23,611 nucleotides of DNA from an uncultured Bacilli bacterium (GCA_947623845.1 CANQHM010000016.1:1-23611), one strand, 5' to 3'. Shown: positions 7,457-15,179, counted from the first letter of the stretch. Translations and numbers: made by a program. The notes: generated by a model not told the origin, from the letters alone.

Positions 7457-8010
7457 GTTATGATATTAAGTTAAATGCTAAAGAAAGTAAGTTTTATAAT
7501 TTTTTAGATAAAGATAATTTTACTTTACAAAGTATTTTAATGTTTAAAGTTAGTTATCAAAATTTTTTAAATGTTTTAGAATACGAGGGGTGTGTTAGTA
7601 ATAATTTTTATGACCAAATTAAAGATACCCAATATGCGCTTCTTAGTGATACTAAAAGTAATGTGGTTATAAAAGTTAATGAAGAAAGAAATATTACTAA
7701 TTTATATTTTCTAGATATTAAGAGTGATTTAGATATATTAGAACTAAGTTATAATTTTCCGAAATTAGATAAATTTTTTATCAAAGATAAAGTAAGAGAG
7801 ATTAAAAAAGTAAATAAAAAAGAACAAGAAAAAAAGATGCTTGAATCTTTAATTAAAAAAGAAGATAACTTAGATAAAATTAATTATATTTTATGTGAAA
7901 TAAAAGAAAAAAGATGTAAGGATATAGAAAAAGCAAAGGAGAGACTACTTACAAAGATAGATAGAGATTACCAGAATATTTATGGCATAATAAAAGGACT
8001 TAACGACTAA
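7450..8010 (+). CDS. conserved-looking hypothetical protein with charged C-terminal helix
   Basis: 186 residues, no signal peptide or membrane segment, and no family recognised. Residues 1-115 look like a mixed alpha/beta domain. From about 115 on the protein is very rich in Lys and Glu (KKVNKKEQEKKMLESLIKKE), probably long helices or a coiled coil. It overlaps the small membrane protein gene upstream, suggesting a cytoplasmic partner of that protein. The ribosome binding site AAAAAGGAG lies 8 bases before the ATG inside the upstream gene. The stop sits in a hairpin that terminates both this gene and trpS coming from the other side. Confidence 0.6.
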   Translation: MLGYDIKLNAKESKFYNFLDKDNFTLQSILMFKVSYQNFLNVLEYEGCVSNNFYDQIKDTQYALLSDTKSNVVIKVNEERNITNLYFLDIKSDLDILELSYNFPKLDKFFIKDKVREIKKVNKKEQEKKMLESLIKKEDNLDKINYILCEIKEKRCKDIEKAKERLLTKIDRDYQNIYGIIKGLND

Positions 8011-8023
8011 GTCCTACTTTTTT
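7995..8023. terminator. bidirectional terminator between the 7450 gene and trpS
   Basis: AGGACTTA (7995-8002), loop ACGAC, TAAGTCCT (8008-8015). On the + strand T follows (8018-8023). On the - strand the same stem is followed by TTTTATT. Both stop codons lie inside it. Confidence 0.8.
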
Positions 8024-8980
8024 AAATACTTCATAAACTTTTTGTTTCGCAATCTTAATTGTTTTATCGCGACCTTCATCTAAAACTTTATCGACTAAAC
8101 CCGAAGTTAAAATACTTTGGTATTTTTTTTGAATGTTTTCTAAAGTTTCGCAAACGACATCGGCGACATTTTTCTTAAGTTCCCCATAATTAGCATCCTT
8201 AAATTTTTTTTCGACCTCGGGAATAGGGGTGTTAGTTAAAACCGAATAAATAGTTAAAAGATTAGAAATACCTGGTTTATTTTCAGGGTCATACTTAATG
8301 ACATTTTCACTATCGGTAACGGCACTCATTATTTTTTTACGAGTAACATTAACATCGTCTAAGACAAGAATTGTCCCTTTTAAGTTTTCCGCTGACTTAC
8401 TCATCTTTTTAGTAGGTTCTTGTAAGTCGGTAATCTTCGCTCCACTTTGGGGAATGATAGGTTCAGGTATTTTAAAAGTATCACCATATTTTTTATTAAA
8501 TCTAATCGCAATATCTCTTGTTAATTCCACGTGTTGTTTTTGGTCTAAGCCAACGGGAACATAATCGGCATCATAAAGTAAGATATCCGCCGCCATAAGC
8601 ATAGGGTAAGTAAATAAACCGACACTAAAGTTTTTATGCTTTTGGGATTTATCTTTAAATTGGGTCATTCTTCCCGCTTCTCCAAAATAAGTATTACATT
8701 CTAAAACCCAAGATAAATTTGCATGATAAGGATTCTCGCTTTGTAAAAATATTGTATTCTTTTTAGGATCAATACCACAAGCTAAGTATAATGCTACTAA
8801 CTTTTTGGCTCTTTCTCGTAAAATTTCAGGGTCTTGATTAACCGTAATAGCATGCATATTTGCTACAAAAATGTAAGATTCATAATTATTTTGATATTCA
8901 ATCATTTGATTAATACTACCAATTAAATTACCTAACGTTATCTCGCCACTAGGTTGTAAACCAGTAAGTGTTCTTTTCAT
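8000..8980 (-). CDS. trpS: tryptophan--tRNA ligase
   Basis: 326 residues from ATG 8980, the normal size for bacterial TrpRS. The class I signature is TGLQPSGEITLGNLIG at the N-terminus (TLGN in place of HIGH), and KMSKS is at residues 192-196. Other conserved TrpRS segments are YPMLMAADILLY and VGLDQKQHVELTRDIA. It charges tRNA-Trp. The frame extends upstream to 9043, but ATG 8980 is favoured: GAAGGAA sits just upstream and the family motif begins at residue 6. The reverse-strand promoter looks like TTTACA, 18 bases, TAAACT with an extended TG. The leader is too short for a T-box, so tRNA-dependent attenuation is not seen. Confidence 0.97.
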   Translation of the reverse strand: MKRTLTGLQPSGEITLGNLIGSINQMIEYQNNYESYIFVANMHAITVNQDPEILRERAKKLVALYLACGIDPKKNTIFLQSENPYHANLSWVLECNTYFGEAGRMTQFKDKSQKHKNFSVGLFTYPMLMAADILLYDADYVPVGLDQKQHVELTRDIAIRFNKKYGDTFKIPEPIIPQSGAKITDLQEPTKKMSKSAENLKGTILVLDDVNVTRKKIMSAVTDSENVIKYDPENKPGISNLLTIYSVLTNTPIPEVEKKFKDANYGELKKNVADVVCETLENIQKKYQSILTSGLVDKVLDEGRDKTIKIAKQKVYEVFKKVGLSR

Positions 8981-9066
8981 ATGTATTCCTTCTTTCATAA
9001 GTAGTTTACCATAAATTAGTATAGAATGTAAAATAAATCTCATAATAAAAATAGGAGAAATGGATA

Positions 9067-9600
9067 ATGAAAAAGTTTTTAGTTATTATAACTTTAATAA
9101 TTTTTCTAGTAGGGTGTGCTTGTTCGGTTAAAGGAGGAGCGAAAGAAAGTTTATATATCTTTTTAGAAAAATATAAATATTTAGATAAATCTTTAGTAGA
9201 AGATGTAGATTCTTATGTTTTAGGAGAAAGTTTATCAGAAGAACAAAAAGAAAAATATAAAGAAATAATTTTAAGACAATATAAAGATATGAATTATGAA
9301 ATAATTAAAGAAGAATATAAAAATAAGAAAGCGTATATTACGGTTAAGGTAACAGTTTATGATTTATTTGAAGCCCAAAATGAAACAGAAGAGTATTACA
9401 TAGAACATGAAGAAGAGTTTCTAAAAGATGGGGAGTATGATGCTGATAAATATATTAATTATAAGTTAGAGTTTATGAAAAATTATACGAAGAAAGTAAC
9501 TAATGAAATAACTTTTGTTTTACATGAAGATAAAAATATGTGGGTAGTAGAACAACCAAGTTCCACTGATTTAGCAAAGATCCACGGTATGTATCAGTAA
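9067..9600 (+). CDS. small lipoprotein of unknown function
   Basis: 177 residues. A lipoprotein signal peptide MKKFLVIITLIIFLVGC has the lipobox Leu-Val-Gly-Cys17, and a second Cys follows at 19. The mature part starts with a helical region rich in Tyr, Lys and Glu, followed by alternating strand-like segments (KKAYITVKVTVYDLF, TNEITFVLHEDKNMWVVEQP), a pattern like NTF2-like/DUF4878-type lipoproteins; that likeness is only a suggestion. It should be anchored on the outer face of the membrane. The ribosome binding site is AGGAGAA. The stop (9598-9600) directly abuts the stop of ftsW on the other strand, with no terminator between them. Confidence 0.72.
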   Translation: MKKFLVIITLIIFLVGCACSVKGGAKESLYIFLEKYKYLDKSLVEDVDSYVLGESLSEEQKEKYKEIILRQYKDMNYEIIKEEYKNKKAYITVKVTVYDLFEAQNETEEYYIEHEEEFLKDGEYDADKYINYKLEFMKNYTKKVTNEITFVLHEDKNMWVVEQPSSTDLAKIHGMYQ

Positions 9601-10683
9601 TTATTTATTTTTACTAACATTTAGAATAATTGCAATACTTGTTAAGGTTATAAGAAGACTGCTACCGCCATAACTAAAGAAAGGTAGGGTAACACCAGTA
9701 ACGGGGATTAAACCTACTACAACGGATAGATTTAAAACCGCTTGAATAAGAATGCCAAAAGAAAGACCAAAGACTAAGTATTTACCAAATAAGTCTTCAC
9801 ATTTTAGAGCAATTTTAATACTACGATAAAAAATATAGAAAAAAAGAAAAGTTACAAGCAAGACACCTAGAAAACCAAATTCTTCGGAGATAATGGAAAA
9901 GATAAAATCGGTTTGCGGTTCGGGAAGATAGAAGTGTTTTTGCCGCGATTTTAAGAAACCTTGACCGAGTAATCCGCCCGGACCAATGGCATATAAGCTT
10001 TGAATAATTTGAAACCCACTACCTAAAGGGTCACTCCAGGGATTTAAGAAGGAGATTATTCTTGCTAAACGATAGGGAGCGATGATAATTAGAATAACAA
10101 TCCCTACAATTCCTAATAAACCACATTTTACAAAGAAGCCTAGTTTCACTCCTGAGATAAAGATAATCGTAATTAACGTGGCCACAATAACCATCCCGGT
10201 TCCAAAATCTGGTTCTAACATAATGAGAGCAAAAAAAGTCATAATGACCGCGAGGATAGGAAATACGCCGTGCCAAATACTTTTAATTTCTTTATCATTT
10301 TTTTCTAAGTATTTCGCGGTGAAAATAATTAATGCGAGTTTTGCCGCTTCACTAGGTTGAATACCTAAAGGACCAATCCCAAACCAACTCCGCGCTCCGT
10401 TTCTAACTTTGCCAATCCCAGGAATTAAAACTAAAATAAGTAAGATAAATGCAAGTAACAAAATTTTATTAGCATATTTTTTATATAAACGATAATCAAT
10501 TTTTATAACTACATACATTAAACCTAAACCTAGTAAAAAAAATAAACCTTGACTTTTAAGATAGTGAAAAGCATCATGAAACTTATATTCGGCCCAAATA
10601 CTACTGGCAGAATATATCATCACTAAACCAAAAATAACCATAATGATACTAACTATTAAAAGTTTATAATCTATTTTTTTCAT
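9601..10683 (-). CDS. ftsW: FtsW/RodA/SpoVE-family peptidoglycan glycosyltransferase
   Basis: 360 residues with about ten membrane helices, the usual SEDS length. Family hallmarks in order: VMIYSASS near residue 22, NGARSWFGIGPLGIQPSEAAKL near 95-115 with the conserved Pro-Ser-Glu, and PEPQTDFIFSIISEEFGFLG near 250, followed by GVTLPFFSYGGSSL. SEDS proteins polymerise lipid II with a partner class B PBP. NGARSWF and the neighbourhood of murG-murB-divIB favour FtsW (division) or SpoVE over RodA. It lies on the strand opposite to the division operon, with one gene between. The ribosome binding site is weak (AGGGT), so it may be expressed by read-through from the gene at 11152. Confidence 0.9.
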   Translation of the reverse strand: MKKIDYKLLIVSIIMVIFGLVMIYSASSIWAEYKFHDAFHYLKSQGLFFLLGLGLMYVVIKIDYRLYKKYANKILLLAFILLILVLIPGIGKVRNGARSWFGIGPLGIQPSEAAKLALIIFTAKYLEKNDKEIKSIWHGVFPILAVIMTFFALIMLEPDFGTGMVIVATLITIIFISGVKLGFFVKCGLLGIVGIVILIIIAPYRLARIISFLNPWSDPLGSGFQIIQSLYAIGPGGLLGQGFLKSRQKHFYLPEPQTDFIFSIISEEFGFLGVLLVTFLFFYIFYRSIKIALKCEDLFGKYLVFGLSFGILIQAVLNLSVVVGLIPVTGVTLPFFSYGGSSLLITLTSIAIILNVSKNK

Positions 10684-10708
10684 ATCTTTTTACCCTATAA
10701 AAATATAT

Positions 10709-10739
10709 GAAAAAAGAGATAAATCTATGTTATCTCTTT
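10709..10739 (-). terminator. terminator of the gene at 10730-11152
   Basis: Reverse-strand arms AAAGAGATAA (10739 back to 10730) and TTATCTCTTT (10722 back to 10713) with a seven-base loop, running into T (10715 back to 10710). It overlaps the end of the gene. Confidence 0.75.
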
Positions 10740-11152
10740 AATTTTAAGGTATTATTTTTACCAAAATATCTAGTTTGTAATTCTAGGACGATATCTTTTT
10801 GAATATCCGTAAGTTTATCTAAATTATAAGAAAAAGATACAATACCATCATCATCACTAATTTTTACAAAACCATAATAATTTTGTAAAGCTTTATCGGG
10901 ACTACTAAAACTTTCTCTTAATTGTTTTAGAAAGTCGGGTTTCTTTTTATCTTTACTAATTGCTTTTACATATCTTAGTAAATTCCAAGCGTATAAATCA
11001 CTTTCAATACTAGCTAATTCATAGATCTTTTTTTCACGATAGAATACGCCTTCGGGAGATAAGTACCCACAATAATCGTACATCCCTTCTATTCTTCTAC
11101 AGGTATCTATAATATCTGTATTAGTATCATTTACACTAATATTATTTTGCAT
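10730..11152 (-). CDS. hypothetical cytoplasmic protein, 140 residues
   Basis: No signal peptide, no membrane segment and no family recognised. The first 60 residues have several Tyr and two Cys (CRRIEGMYDYCGYLSPEG); the middle is Lys-rich (KAISKDKKKPDFLKQLRE); the end looks helical then basic (LQTRYFGKNNTLKLKR). The start is supported by AGAGGTGA on the reverse strand, and by a promoter TTGACA, 16 bases, TATAAA (11214 back to 11187). It has its own terminator before ftsW, though read-through to ftsW is plausible. It is divergent from murG. Confidence 0.6.
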   Translation of the reverse strand: MQNNISVNDTNTDIIDTCRRIEGMYDYCGYLSPEGVFYREKKIYELASIESDLYAWNLLRYVKAISKDKKKPDFLKQLRESFSSPDKALQNYYGFVKISDDDGIVSFSYNLDKLTDIQKDIVLELQTRYFGKNNTLKLKR

Positions 11153-11186
11153 TTTTCACCTCTAACAAAATAATTATAGCAAATTC

Positions 11187-11214
11187 TTTATAAATAAAAA
11201 ATAGTTTTTGTCAA
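11187..11214 (-). promoter_or_regulatory. promoter of the gene at 11152
   Basis: Reverse strand: TTGACA (11214 back to 11209), 16-base spacer, TATAAA (11192 back to 11187). A second TATAAT lies closer to the gene (11178 back to 11173). Confidence 0.55.
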
Positions 11215-11290
11215 TGATATGTAAACATTTTAAATAACTTTTATTTGACACAATTTTACTTTGGTTATTTCTAAAAAGTTAAATATTTAG

Positions 11291-11296
11291 TATAAT
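11291..11296 (+). promoter_or_regulatory. -10 of the murG-murB-divIB operon
   Basis: Perfect TATAAT, with the start expected near 11303 at the AGGTGA ribosome binding site (11303-11308). No good -35 lies at the right distance. A TTGACA at 11245-11250 is too far for this -10 and has only a poor TATTTC 15 bases on. Confidence 0.5.
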
Positions 11297-11316
11297 GATA
11301 ATAGGTGAATTAGTGT

Positions 11317-12384
11317 ATGAAAATAATTGTCAGTGCTGGAGGGACAGGAGGACATATCTATCCTGCTTTAGCGATTATTAATAAGTTTAAAGAAAAGTAT
11401 AAGGATTTAGAGGTTTTATATATTGGAACCCATAATAGAATGGAAAAAGATATTATCCCAACTTATAATATTCCTTATATTCCCATTGAAATCTATGGTT
11501 TATCTAAAACCCATATGTTAAGAAATATTAAGAATGTTTTTCTTATTCAAAAACAAATTAAAAGATGTAAAAATATTATGAAAGAATTTAAACCAGATAT
11601 TGTTTTAGGAATAGGGGGATATGTTACTTATCCAGTTATTAAAGCGGCGCAAGAATTAGGCATTAAAACTTTTATTCATGAACAAAATAGTATTCCAGGT
11701 AAAACAAATAAAGCTTTAGCAAAGAAGACTACTTTAATTGGGGTATCTTTTAATGAAACTTTAAAGTATTTCCCCGAAGATAAAACTTTTTATTCTGGTA
11801 ACCCTTGTGGAGAGAAAGCTTTAAGTGCAAAACAAATAACGAAACAAAGTTTAAATTTACCAGCTACGAAGCCTTTAGTAACGATAGTTATGGGTAGTTT
11901 AGGTAGTATGAGTGTTAATAAAATTATGAAAGATTACTTAGTAAAGAAAAGAGATTATTCTTTAGTCTATATAACGGGGAAAGATTACTATGATGATTTT
12001 AAAGATTTAAAACTCCCACCTAATACTTTGATCTATCCTTTTTTAGATAATTTACCAGGTTTATTAAAGTCAACAGATATCTTAGTAACAAGAGCGGGGG
12101 CATCTACCATATCAGAAATCATCTCTTTACAAGTACCAGCAATATTTGTACCAAGTCCTTATGTCGCAAATAACCATCAATACTATAATGCTTTAGAACT
12201 TAAAAATAAAAAGTGTGCATTAATCTTAGAAGAAAAAGATTTAACTCCTGATAGTTTAGAATCTTTATTAACTAAAACTTTAGAAGATAAGATGGCTTTA
12301 AAAGAAATGCAAGATAACTTAGCGAAAGAAGTTAAAATACCAAGTAGTGAAATAATAGTAGAAAAGATAAAGGAAGTTTTATGA
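11317..12384 (+). CDS. murG: UDP-GlcNAc--undecaprenyl-pyrophosphoryl-MurNAc-pentapeptide GlcNAc transferase
   Basis: 355 residues, standard MurG length. The N-terminal acceptor-binding loop is SAGGTGGHIYPALAI (residues 6-20); GIGGYVTYPVIKAA and FIHEQNSIPGKTNK are the second and third family motifs. In the C-terminal half, VTIVMGSLGS and TRAGASTISEII bind UDP-GlcNAc. It makes lipid II from lipid I on the inner face of the membrane. It starts at ATG 11317, 8 bases after AGGTGA. It is the first gene of the operon: its TGA overlaps the ATG of murB (ATGA), indicating coupled translation. Confidence 0.97.
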   Translation: MKIIVSAGGTGGHIYPALAIINKFKEKYKDLEVLYIGTHNRMEKDIIPTYNIPYIPIEIYGLSKTHMLRNIKNVFLIQKQIKRCKNIMKEFKPDIVLGIGGYVTYPVIKAAQELGIKTFIHEQNSIPGKTNKALAKKTTLIGVSFNETLKYFPEDKTFYSGNPCGEKALSAKQITKQSLNLPATKPLVTIVMGSLGSMSVNKIMKDYLVKKRDYSLVYITGKDYYDDFKDLKLPPNTLIYPFLDNLPGLLKSTDILVTRAGASTISEIISLQVPAIFVPSPYVANNHQYYNALELKNKKCALILEEKDLTPDSLESLLTKTLEDKMALKEMQDNLAKEVKIPSSEIIVEKIKEVL

Positions 12385-13244
12385 AAATATTAGAAAATTA
12401 TGATTTAATTAATAATAATACATATCGGGTATCATGTATTTGTAAGTACTTTGTGATACTAGATTCTTTAGATGACTTAAAAGAAATATTAGAAAAAGTA
12501 AAAAAAGAAAAAGCCAAATACTTAATATTAGGGGGTGGAAGTAATATTTTATTTGCATCTTCTAGGTATGATGGTTATGTTATAACTCTTAAAAATTTAA
12601 ATAAGTATAAAGTTTTAGATGATGGGTTTATTGAAACAGAAGCAGGGGCTTACTTAGCAGTAATAGCGAAAGAATCTTTAAATAAAGGTTTAAAAGGTTT
12701 AGAGTGGTCTTTAGGGATACCAGGAACTATAGGAGGAAGTGTTTCTGGAAATGCGGGAGCTTATCTAAGTGATATATTTAGTGTTTTAGATACCATAACT
12801 TATTTAGATGAAAATTTAGAATTAGTAACTAAAAAAGCGGGGAGCATTAAACACGAATACCGCCATACTGAGATTAAAGAGCACCCTTGGATTATCATAA
12901 AAGTTACGATGAAACTTACGAAGGGCGATAGAAAAGAACTAGAAGAACTTGCTGAAGATCGGGCTTTAAGAAGAAAAAACTCTCAACCTTTAGAATACCC
13001 TAATGCGGGGAGTGTATTCCGTAATCCCGAAGGATTATTCGCGGGAAAACTAATTGAAGATTTAAACTTAAAGGGTTATAATATAGGAGGAGCTAAAGTT
13101 AGTGAAAAACATGCTAATTTTATCATTAACTATAATAAAGCCACGGGGGAAGATATTGCAAAATTAATTACTTATGTAAAAGATAAAGTAAAGGAAGCAT
13201 ATAATATAGATTTAAAAGTAGAACAAATTATAGAAAGGGATTAA
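12381..13244 (+). CDS. murB: UDP-N-acetylenolpyruvoylglucosamine reductase
   Basis: 287 residues. The FAD-binding part contains LILGGGSNILF and GLEWSLGIPGTIGGSVSGNAGAY; the C-terminal domain has NSQPLEYPNAGSVFRNP with the catalytic Ser and GGAKVSEKHANFIIN. The size and the layout fit the shorter MurB type found in Gram-positives. It makes UDP-MurNAc with NADPH in the cytoplasm. It overlaps murG by four bases and is followed by divIB after three bases, so all three are one operon. Order murG-murB-divIB is the Bacillus dcw order. Confidence 0.97.
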   Translation: MKILENYDLINNNTYRVSCICKYFVILDSLDDLKEILEKVKKEKAKYLILGGGSNILFASSRYDGYVITLKNLNKYKVLDDGFIETEAGAYLAVIAKESLNKGLKGLEWSLGIPGTIGGSVSGNAGAYLSDIFSVLDTITYLDENLELVTKKAGSIKHEYRHTEIKEHPWIIIKVTMKLTKGDRKELEELAEDRALRRKNSQPLEYPNAGSVFRNPEGLFAGKLIEDLNLKGYNIGGAKVSEKHANFIINYNKATGEDIAKLITYVKDKVKEAYNIDLKVEQIIERD

Positions 13245-13247
13245 ACT

Positions 13248-14045
13248 ATGGAAGAAAAAAGGGTAGCAACGAAAAAAGTACATAAAAAAAGATTAAAAAT
13301 TAAAAATGTTTTAATAATCTTATCAATAATTCTTTTAGGAGGATTTTGTTGCTACGCTTATAGAAATATTAAATTACAAAGAATTATTATTAAAGGGACA
13401 ACGGAGTTAAAAGATAATGATTTAATTAGATTAGCAAATTTAGATAATTATCCTAAAATAGGAGATATAAAAGTTAAAGATATTAAAAAGAAACTTTTAA
13501 CTAATCCTTTAATTGATTCTGTAAAAGTTTCGAAAAATGTGTTAGGTTATGTTACTTTAGATATTAATGAAGCCATAGTATTATTTTATAATAAAAGTCA
13601 AAATAAAACGATTTTATCAAATGGGAAAGGTATCGATGATAAAAACTTTGCAAGTTTACCAATACTTATCAATTATGTCCCCGATGAAATATATGAAGAA
13701 CTAATTACGGGACTTAAAAAAATTGATAAAGATATAAGAGCATTAATTAGTGAAATAGAATATTCACCTAGTAAGGATGCGAATGGGGAAACTTTAGATG
13801 ATACAAGATTTGTCTTAAGAATGAATGATGGTAATACCGTTTATATGAATACGATAAATATTGGAAAATTAAATAGTTATATTAAGATATTTTCCACTAC
13901 TGATATGCCAAGTAAAAAGGGTGTGTTATATTTAGATAGTAGAACTGATAATGTCGTATTTAAAACTTATGAATCTATTGCAGAGGAAGAAGCAAAAAAA
14001 GAAGCTGAAGCCAAAGAAAAGGAAGAAGAACAAGAGAATAGCTAA
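13248..14045 (+). CDS. divIB: cell division protein DivIB/FtsQ
   Basis: 265 residues. A basic cytoplasmic start, one membrane helix at about 23-43, and a POTRA-type domain (IIIKGTTELKDNDLIRLANL... VSKNVLGYVTLDINE) at about 46-110, followed by the beta domain and an acidic Glu/Lys tail (EEEAKKEAEAKEKEEEQ). DivIB works with FtsL and DivIC at the septum, and stabilises the divisome outside the cell. Ribosome binding site GAAAGGGA lies in the end of murB. It is the last gene of the operon: a terminator hairpin includes its stop codon. ftsA and ftsZ do not follow here, unlike many dcw clusters. Confidence 0.9.
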   Translation: MEEKRVATKKVHKKRLKIKNVLIILSIILLGGFCCYAYRNIKLQRIIIKGTTELKDNDLIRLANLDNYPKIGDIKVKDIKKKLLTNPLIDSVKVSKNVLGYVTLDINEAIVLFYNKSQNKTILSNGKGIDDKNFASLPILINYVPDEIYEELITGLKKIDKDIRALISEIEYSPSKDANGETLDDTRFVLRMNDGNTVYMNTINIGKLNSYIKIFSTTDMPSKKGVLYLDSRTDNVVFKTYESIAEEEAKKEAEAKEKEEEQENS

Positions 14046-14061
14046 GAATACTTAGCTTTTT
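14040..14061 (+). terminator. terminator of the murG-murB-divIB operon
   Basis: AGCTAAG (14040-14046), loop AATA, CTTAGCT (14051-14057), then T. The TAA of divIB is in the left arm. Confidence 0.8.
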
Positions 14062-14082
14062 CTATACTTCTATAATTTATTG

Positions 14083-14091
14083 TGTTAAAAT
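14083..14091 (+). promoter_or_regulatory. extended -10 promoter of queH
   Basis: TG (14083-14084), T, TAAAAT (14086-14091). The start near 14098 leaves a leader of about 19 bases with AGGTGA (14106-14111). A TATAAT also occurs at 14071-14076. There is no room for a preQ1 riboswitch with either. Confidence 0.45.
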
Positions 14092-14116
14092 ACTAGGGAA
14101 ATTCAGGTGATCAAAG

Positions 14117-14755
14117 ATGAATTATCAAAAAGAATTAGATAAATTAACTAAAGAGTTAGAAGAAAAGGGTAGCGTACCAACTTTACTTTTACATAGTTGT
14201 TGTGCCCCTTGTTCTAGTTATGTAATAAGTTATTTAGCCAATTATTTTAAAATAACAATTCTTTATTATAATCCTAATATTTCTCCTAAAACAGAATATG
14301 ATAAAAGAAAAGAAGAACAAAAAAGATTTATTAAAGAATTTAAAACTAAATATTCTGTTTCTTTTTTGGATTGCGATTATGATAATGAAATTTATGAAAG
14401 TTGTATTAAAGGATTAGAACAAGAACCTGAACGTGGTAAGAGATGTACTAAATGTTTTGAATTAAGATTAGGAAAGACCGCTGAAGTTTGTAGGGATGAA
14501 TGTTTTGATTATTTTGCGACGACATTAACTTTAAGTCCTTATAAAAATGCTCCTTTAATTAATGAAATTGGTTTAAGATTAGGGAATACTTATAAAGTAA
14601 ATTATTTACCAAGTGATTTTAAAAAGAAGAATGGGTATCTTGAAAGTATTAAATTAAGTAAAGAATATAATTTATATCGTCAAGATTATTGTGGATGTAA
14701 ATATTCTGTGCGCAATAAAATTAGCGAAGAACAAAAGATAAAACCAAATAATTAA
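14117..14755 (+). CDS. queH: epoxyqueuosine reductase QueH
   Basis: 212 residues, the QueH (former DUF208) size. HSCCAPCSSYV has Cys28, Cys29 and Cys32; EPERGKRCTKCFELRL lies in the middle with two Cys more; TLTLSPYKN and YCGCKYS complete the family pattern. These Cys ligate the iron-sulfur cluster and the extra metal centre. It carries out the last step of queuosine synthesis in tRNA, replacing the unrelated QueG. No other queuosine gene is in the window. It is monocistronic, with ribosome binding site AGGTGA and a weak AT-only terminator after the stop. Confidence 0.93.
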   Translation: MNYQKELDKLTKELEEKGSVPTLLLHSCCAPCSSYVISYLANYFKITILYYNPNISPKTEYDKRKEEQKRFIKEFKTKYSVSFLDCDYDNEIYESCIKGLEQEPERGKRCTKCFELRLGKTAEVCRDECFDYFATTLTLSPYKNAPLINEIGLRLGNTYKVNYLPSDFKKKNGYLESIKLSKEYNLYRQDYCGCKYSVRNKISEEQKIKPNN

Positions 14756-14800
14756 AATTATTTTTGTTTTATCGTAAGAAACCTCACGATTTCTTTTTCT
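14746..14800 (+). terminator. possible tandem terminators of queH
   Basis: First an AT-only hairpin, AAATAAT (14746-14752), loop of four, ATTATTT (14757-14763), with T after it. Then ATCGTAAG, AAAC, CTCACGAT (14771-14790) with one A/C mismatch, followed by a T-rich run. The second hairpin pairs fully only on the - strand (see the RNA candidate there). Confidence 0.4.
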
Positions 14801-14901
14801 TGCTTCATTGGAGCTTCCTCCTCCACAAGCCTAAATTCCGATCGTCGCGACCGTACTCTTTTTAATTAATTATAATGATTATTTTATTACTTTTCCATTA
14901 C
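14756..14901 (-). ncRNA. candidate structured - strand transcript of unknown type
   Basis: On the - strand a promoter-like TTGACG (14937 back to 14932), 18 bases, TACAAT (14913 back to 14908) would start RNA near 14901. Three hairpins follow: CGGTCG-CGA-CGATCG, TGGAG-GAGGAAG-CTCCA with a purine-rich SD-like loop, and ATCGTGAG-GTTT-CTTACGAT. The first and third pair fully, using G-U, only if read on the - strand; on the + strand each has an A/C mismatch. A short open frame, MKQEKEIVRFLTIKQK, begins just after the SD-like hairpin. No known RNA family is recognised and the 3' end is unclear. Confidence 0.35.
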
Positions 14902-14974
14902 AAAATAATTGTATAACAGCAAACACATATTCGTCAAGATATTTTTTAAATATTTTAAGAACTTTCCTATAAGA

Positions 14975-15097
14975 TAAAAAAAGACACCTAACCAAAATCT
15001 TTTTAAAAGAATAGGTTAAATGCCAAACCCTCTCGTGACAGTAGATTGATGGGTATTATAAGAAGAAATCTTCAATAGTGAAAATATTATTTTCACT
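14975..15097 (-). ncRNA. small RNA 1, paralog of the antitoxin-like RNA
   Basis: A - strand RNA of about 120 nt predicted from a promoter TTGCAT-17-TAATAT. It starts AGTGAAAAT and forms a 9-bp 5' stem-loop (AGTGAAAAT, AAT, ATTTTCACT; 15097 back to 15077). It ends in a hairpin GGCATTTAACC (15024 back to 15014) with GGTTAGGTGTC (14993 back to 14983), followed by seven T. Three G-U pairs of this hairpin would be A/C mismatches on the + strand, so the RNA is from the - strand. It has the same architecture as the RNA at 15348-15468 but no toxin frame was found opposite it. Confidence 0.5.
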
Positions 15098-15103
15098 AAA
15101 TAA

Positions 15104-15132
15104 ATATTAACATAGATTTTAATAAAATGCAA
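15104..15132 (-). promoter_or_regulatory. promoter of small RNA 1
   Basis: Reverse strand TTGCAT (15132 back to 15127), 17 bases, TAATAT (15109 back to 15104) with an extended TG (15112-15111). The predicted start is A 15097, seven bases downstream. A second TATAAT (15060 back to 15055) lies inside the RNA. Confidence 0.5.
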
Positions 15133-15150
15133 TATTTTACAAAAAATAAC

Positions 15151-15179
15151 TTGTTATTTGTTGTAAACAAGCGTATAAT
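15151..15179 (+). promoter_or_regulatory. promoter of the toxin-like mRNA
   Basis: TTGTTA (15151-15156), exactly 17 bases, TATAAT (15174-15179). Start expected near 15186, about 67 bases before the toxin ATG. Divergent from small RNA 1. Confidence 0.6.

Noticed and set aside
8298..8564. Open frame on the + strand inside trpS
   Set aside because: Antisense shadow of a conserved enzyme.
8981..9043. N-terminal extension of trpS
   Set aside because: The TrpRS signature begins six residues after ATG 8980, which has its own ribosome binding site. The extension overlaps the probable promoter.
8981..9066. T-box or attenuator before trpS
   Set aside because: The reverse-strand leader is only about 25 bases, with no T-box sequence or stem I.
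10031..10360. Open frames on both strands inside ftsW
   Set aside because: Shadows of the conserved SEDS gene, with unlikely composition (runs rich in Arg, Tyr or Ile).
14046..14116. preQ1 riboswitch before queH
   Set aside because: The space after the likely -10 is too short and no C-rich/A-rich pseudoknot pattern is seen.
15062..15073. GAAGAAATCTTC palindrome as a regulator site
   Set aside because: It is short, lies inside small RNA 1, and is likely just part of its fold or chance.
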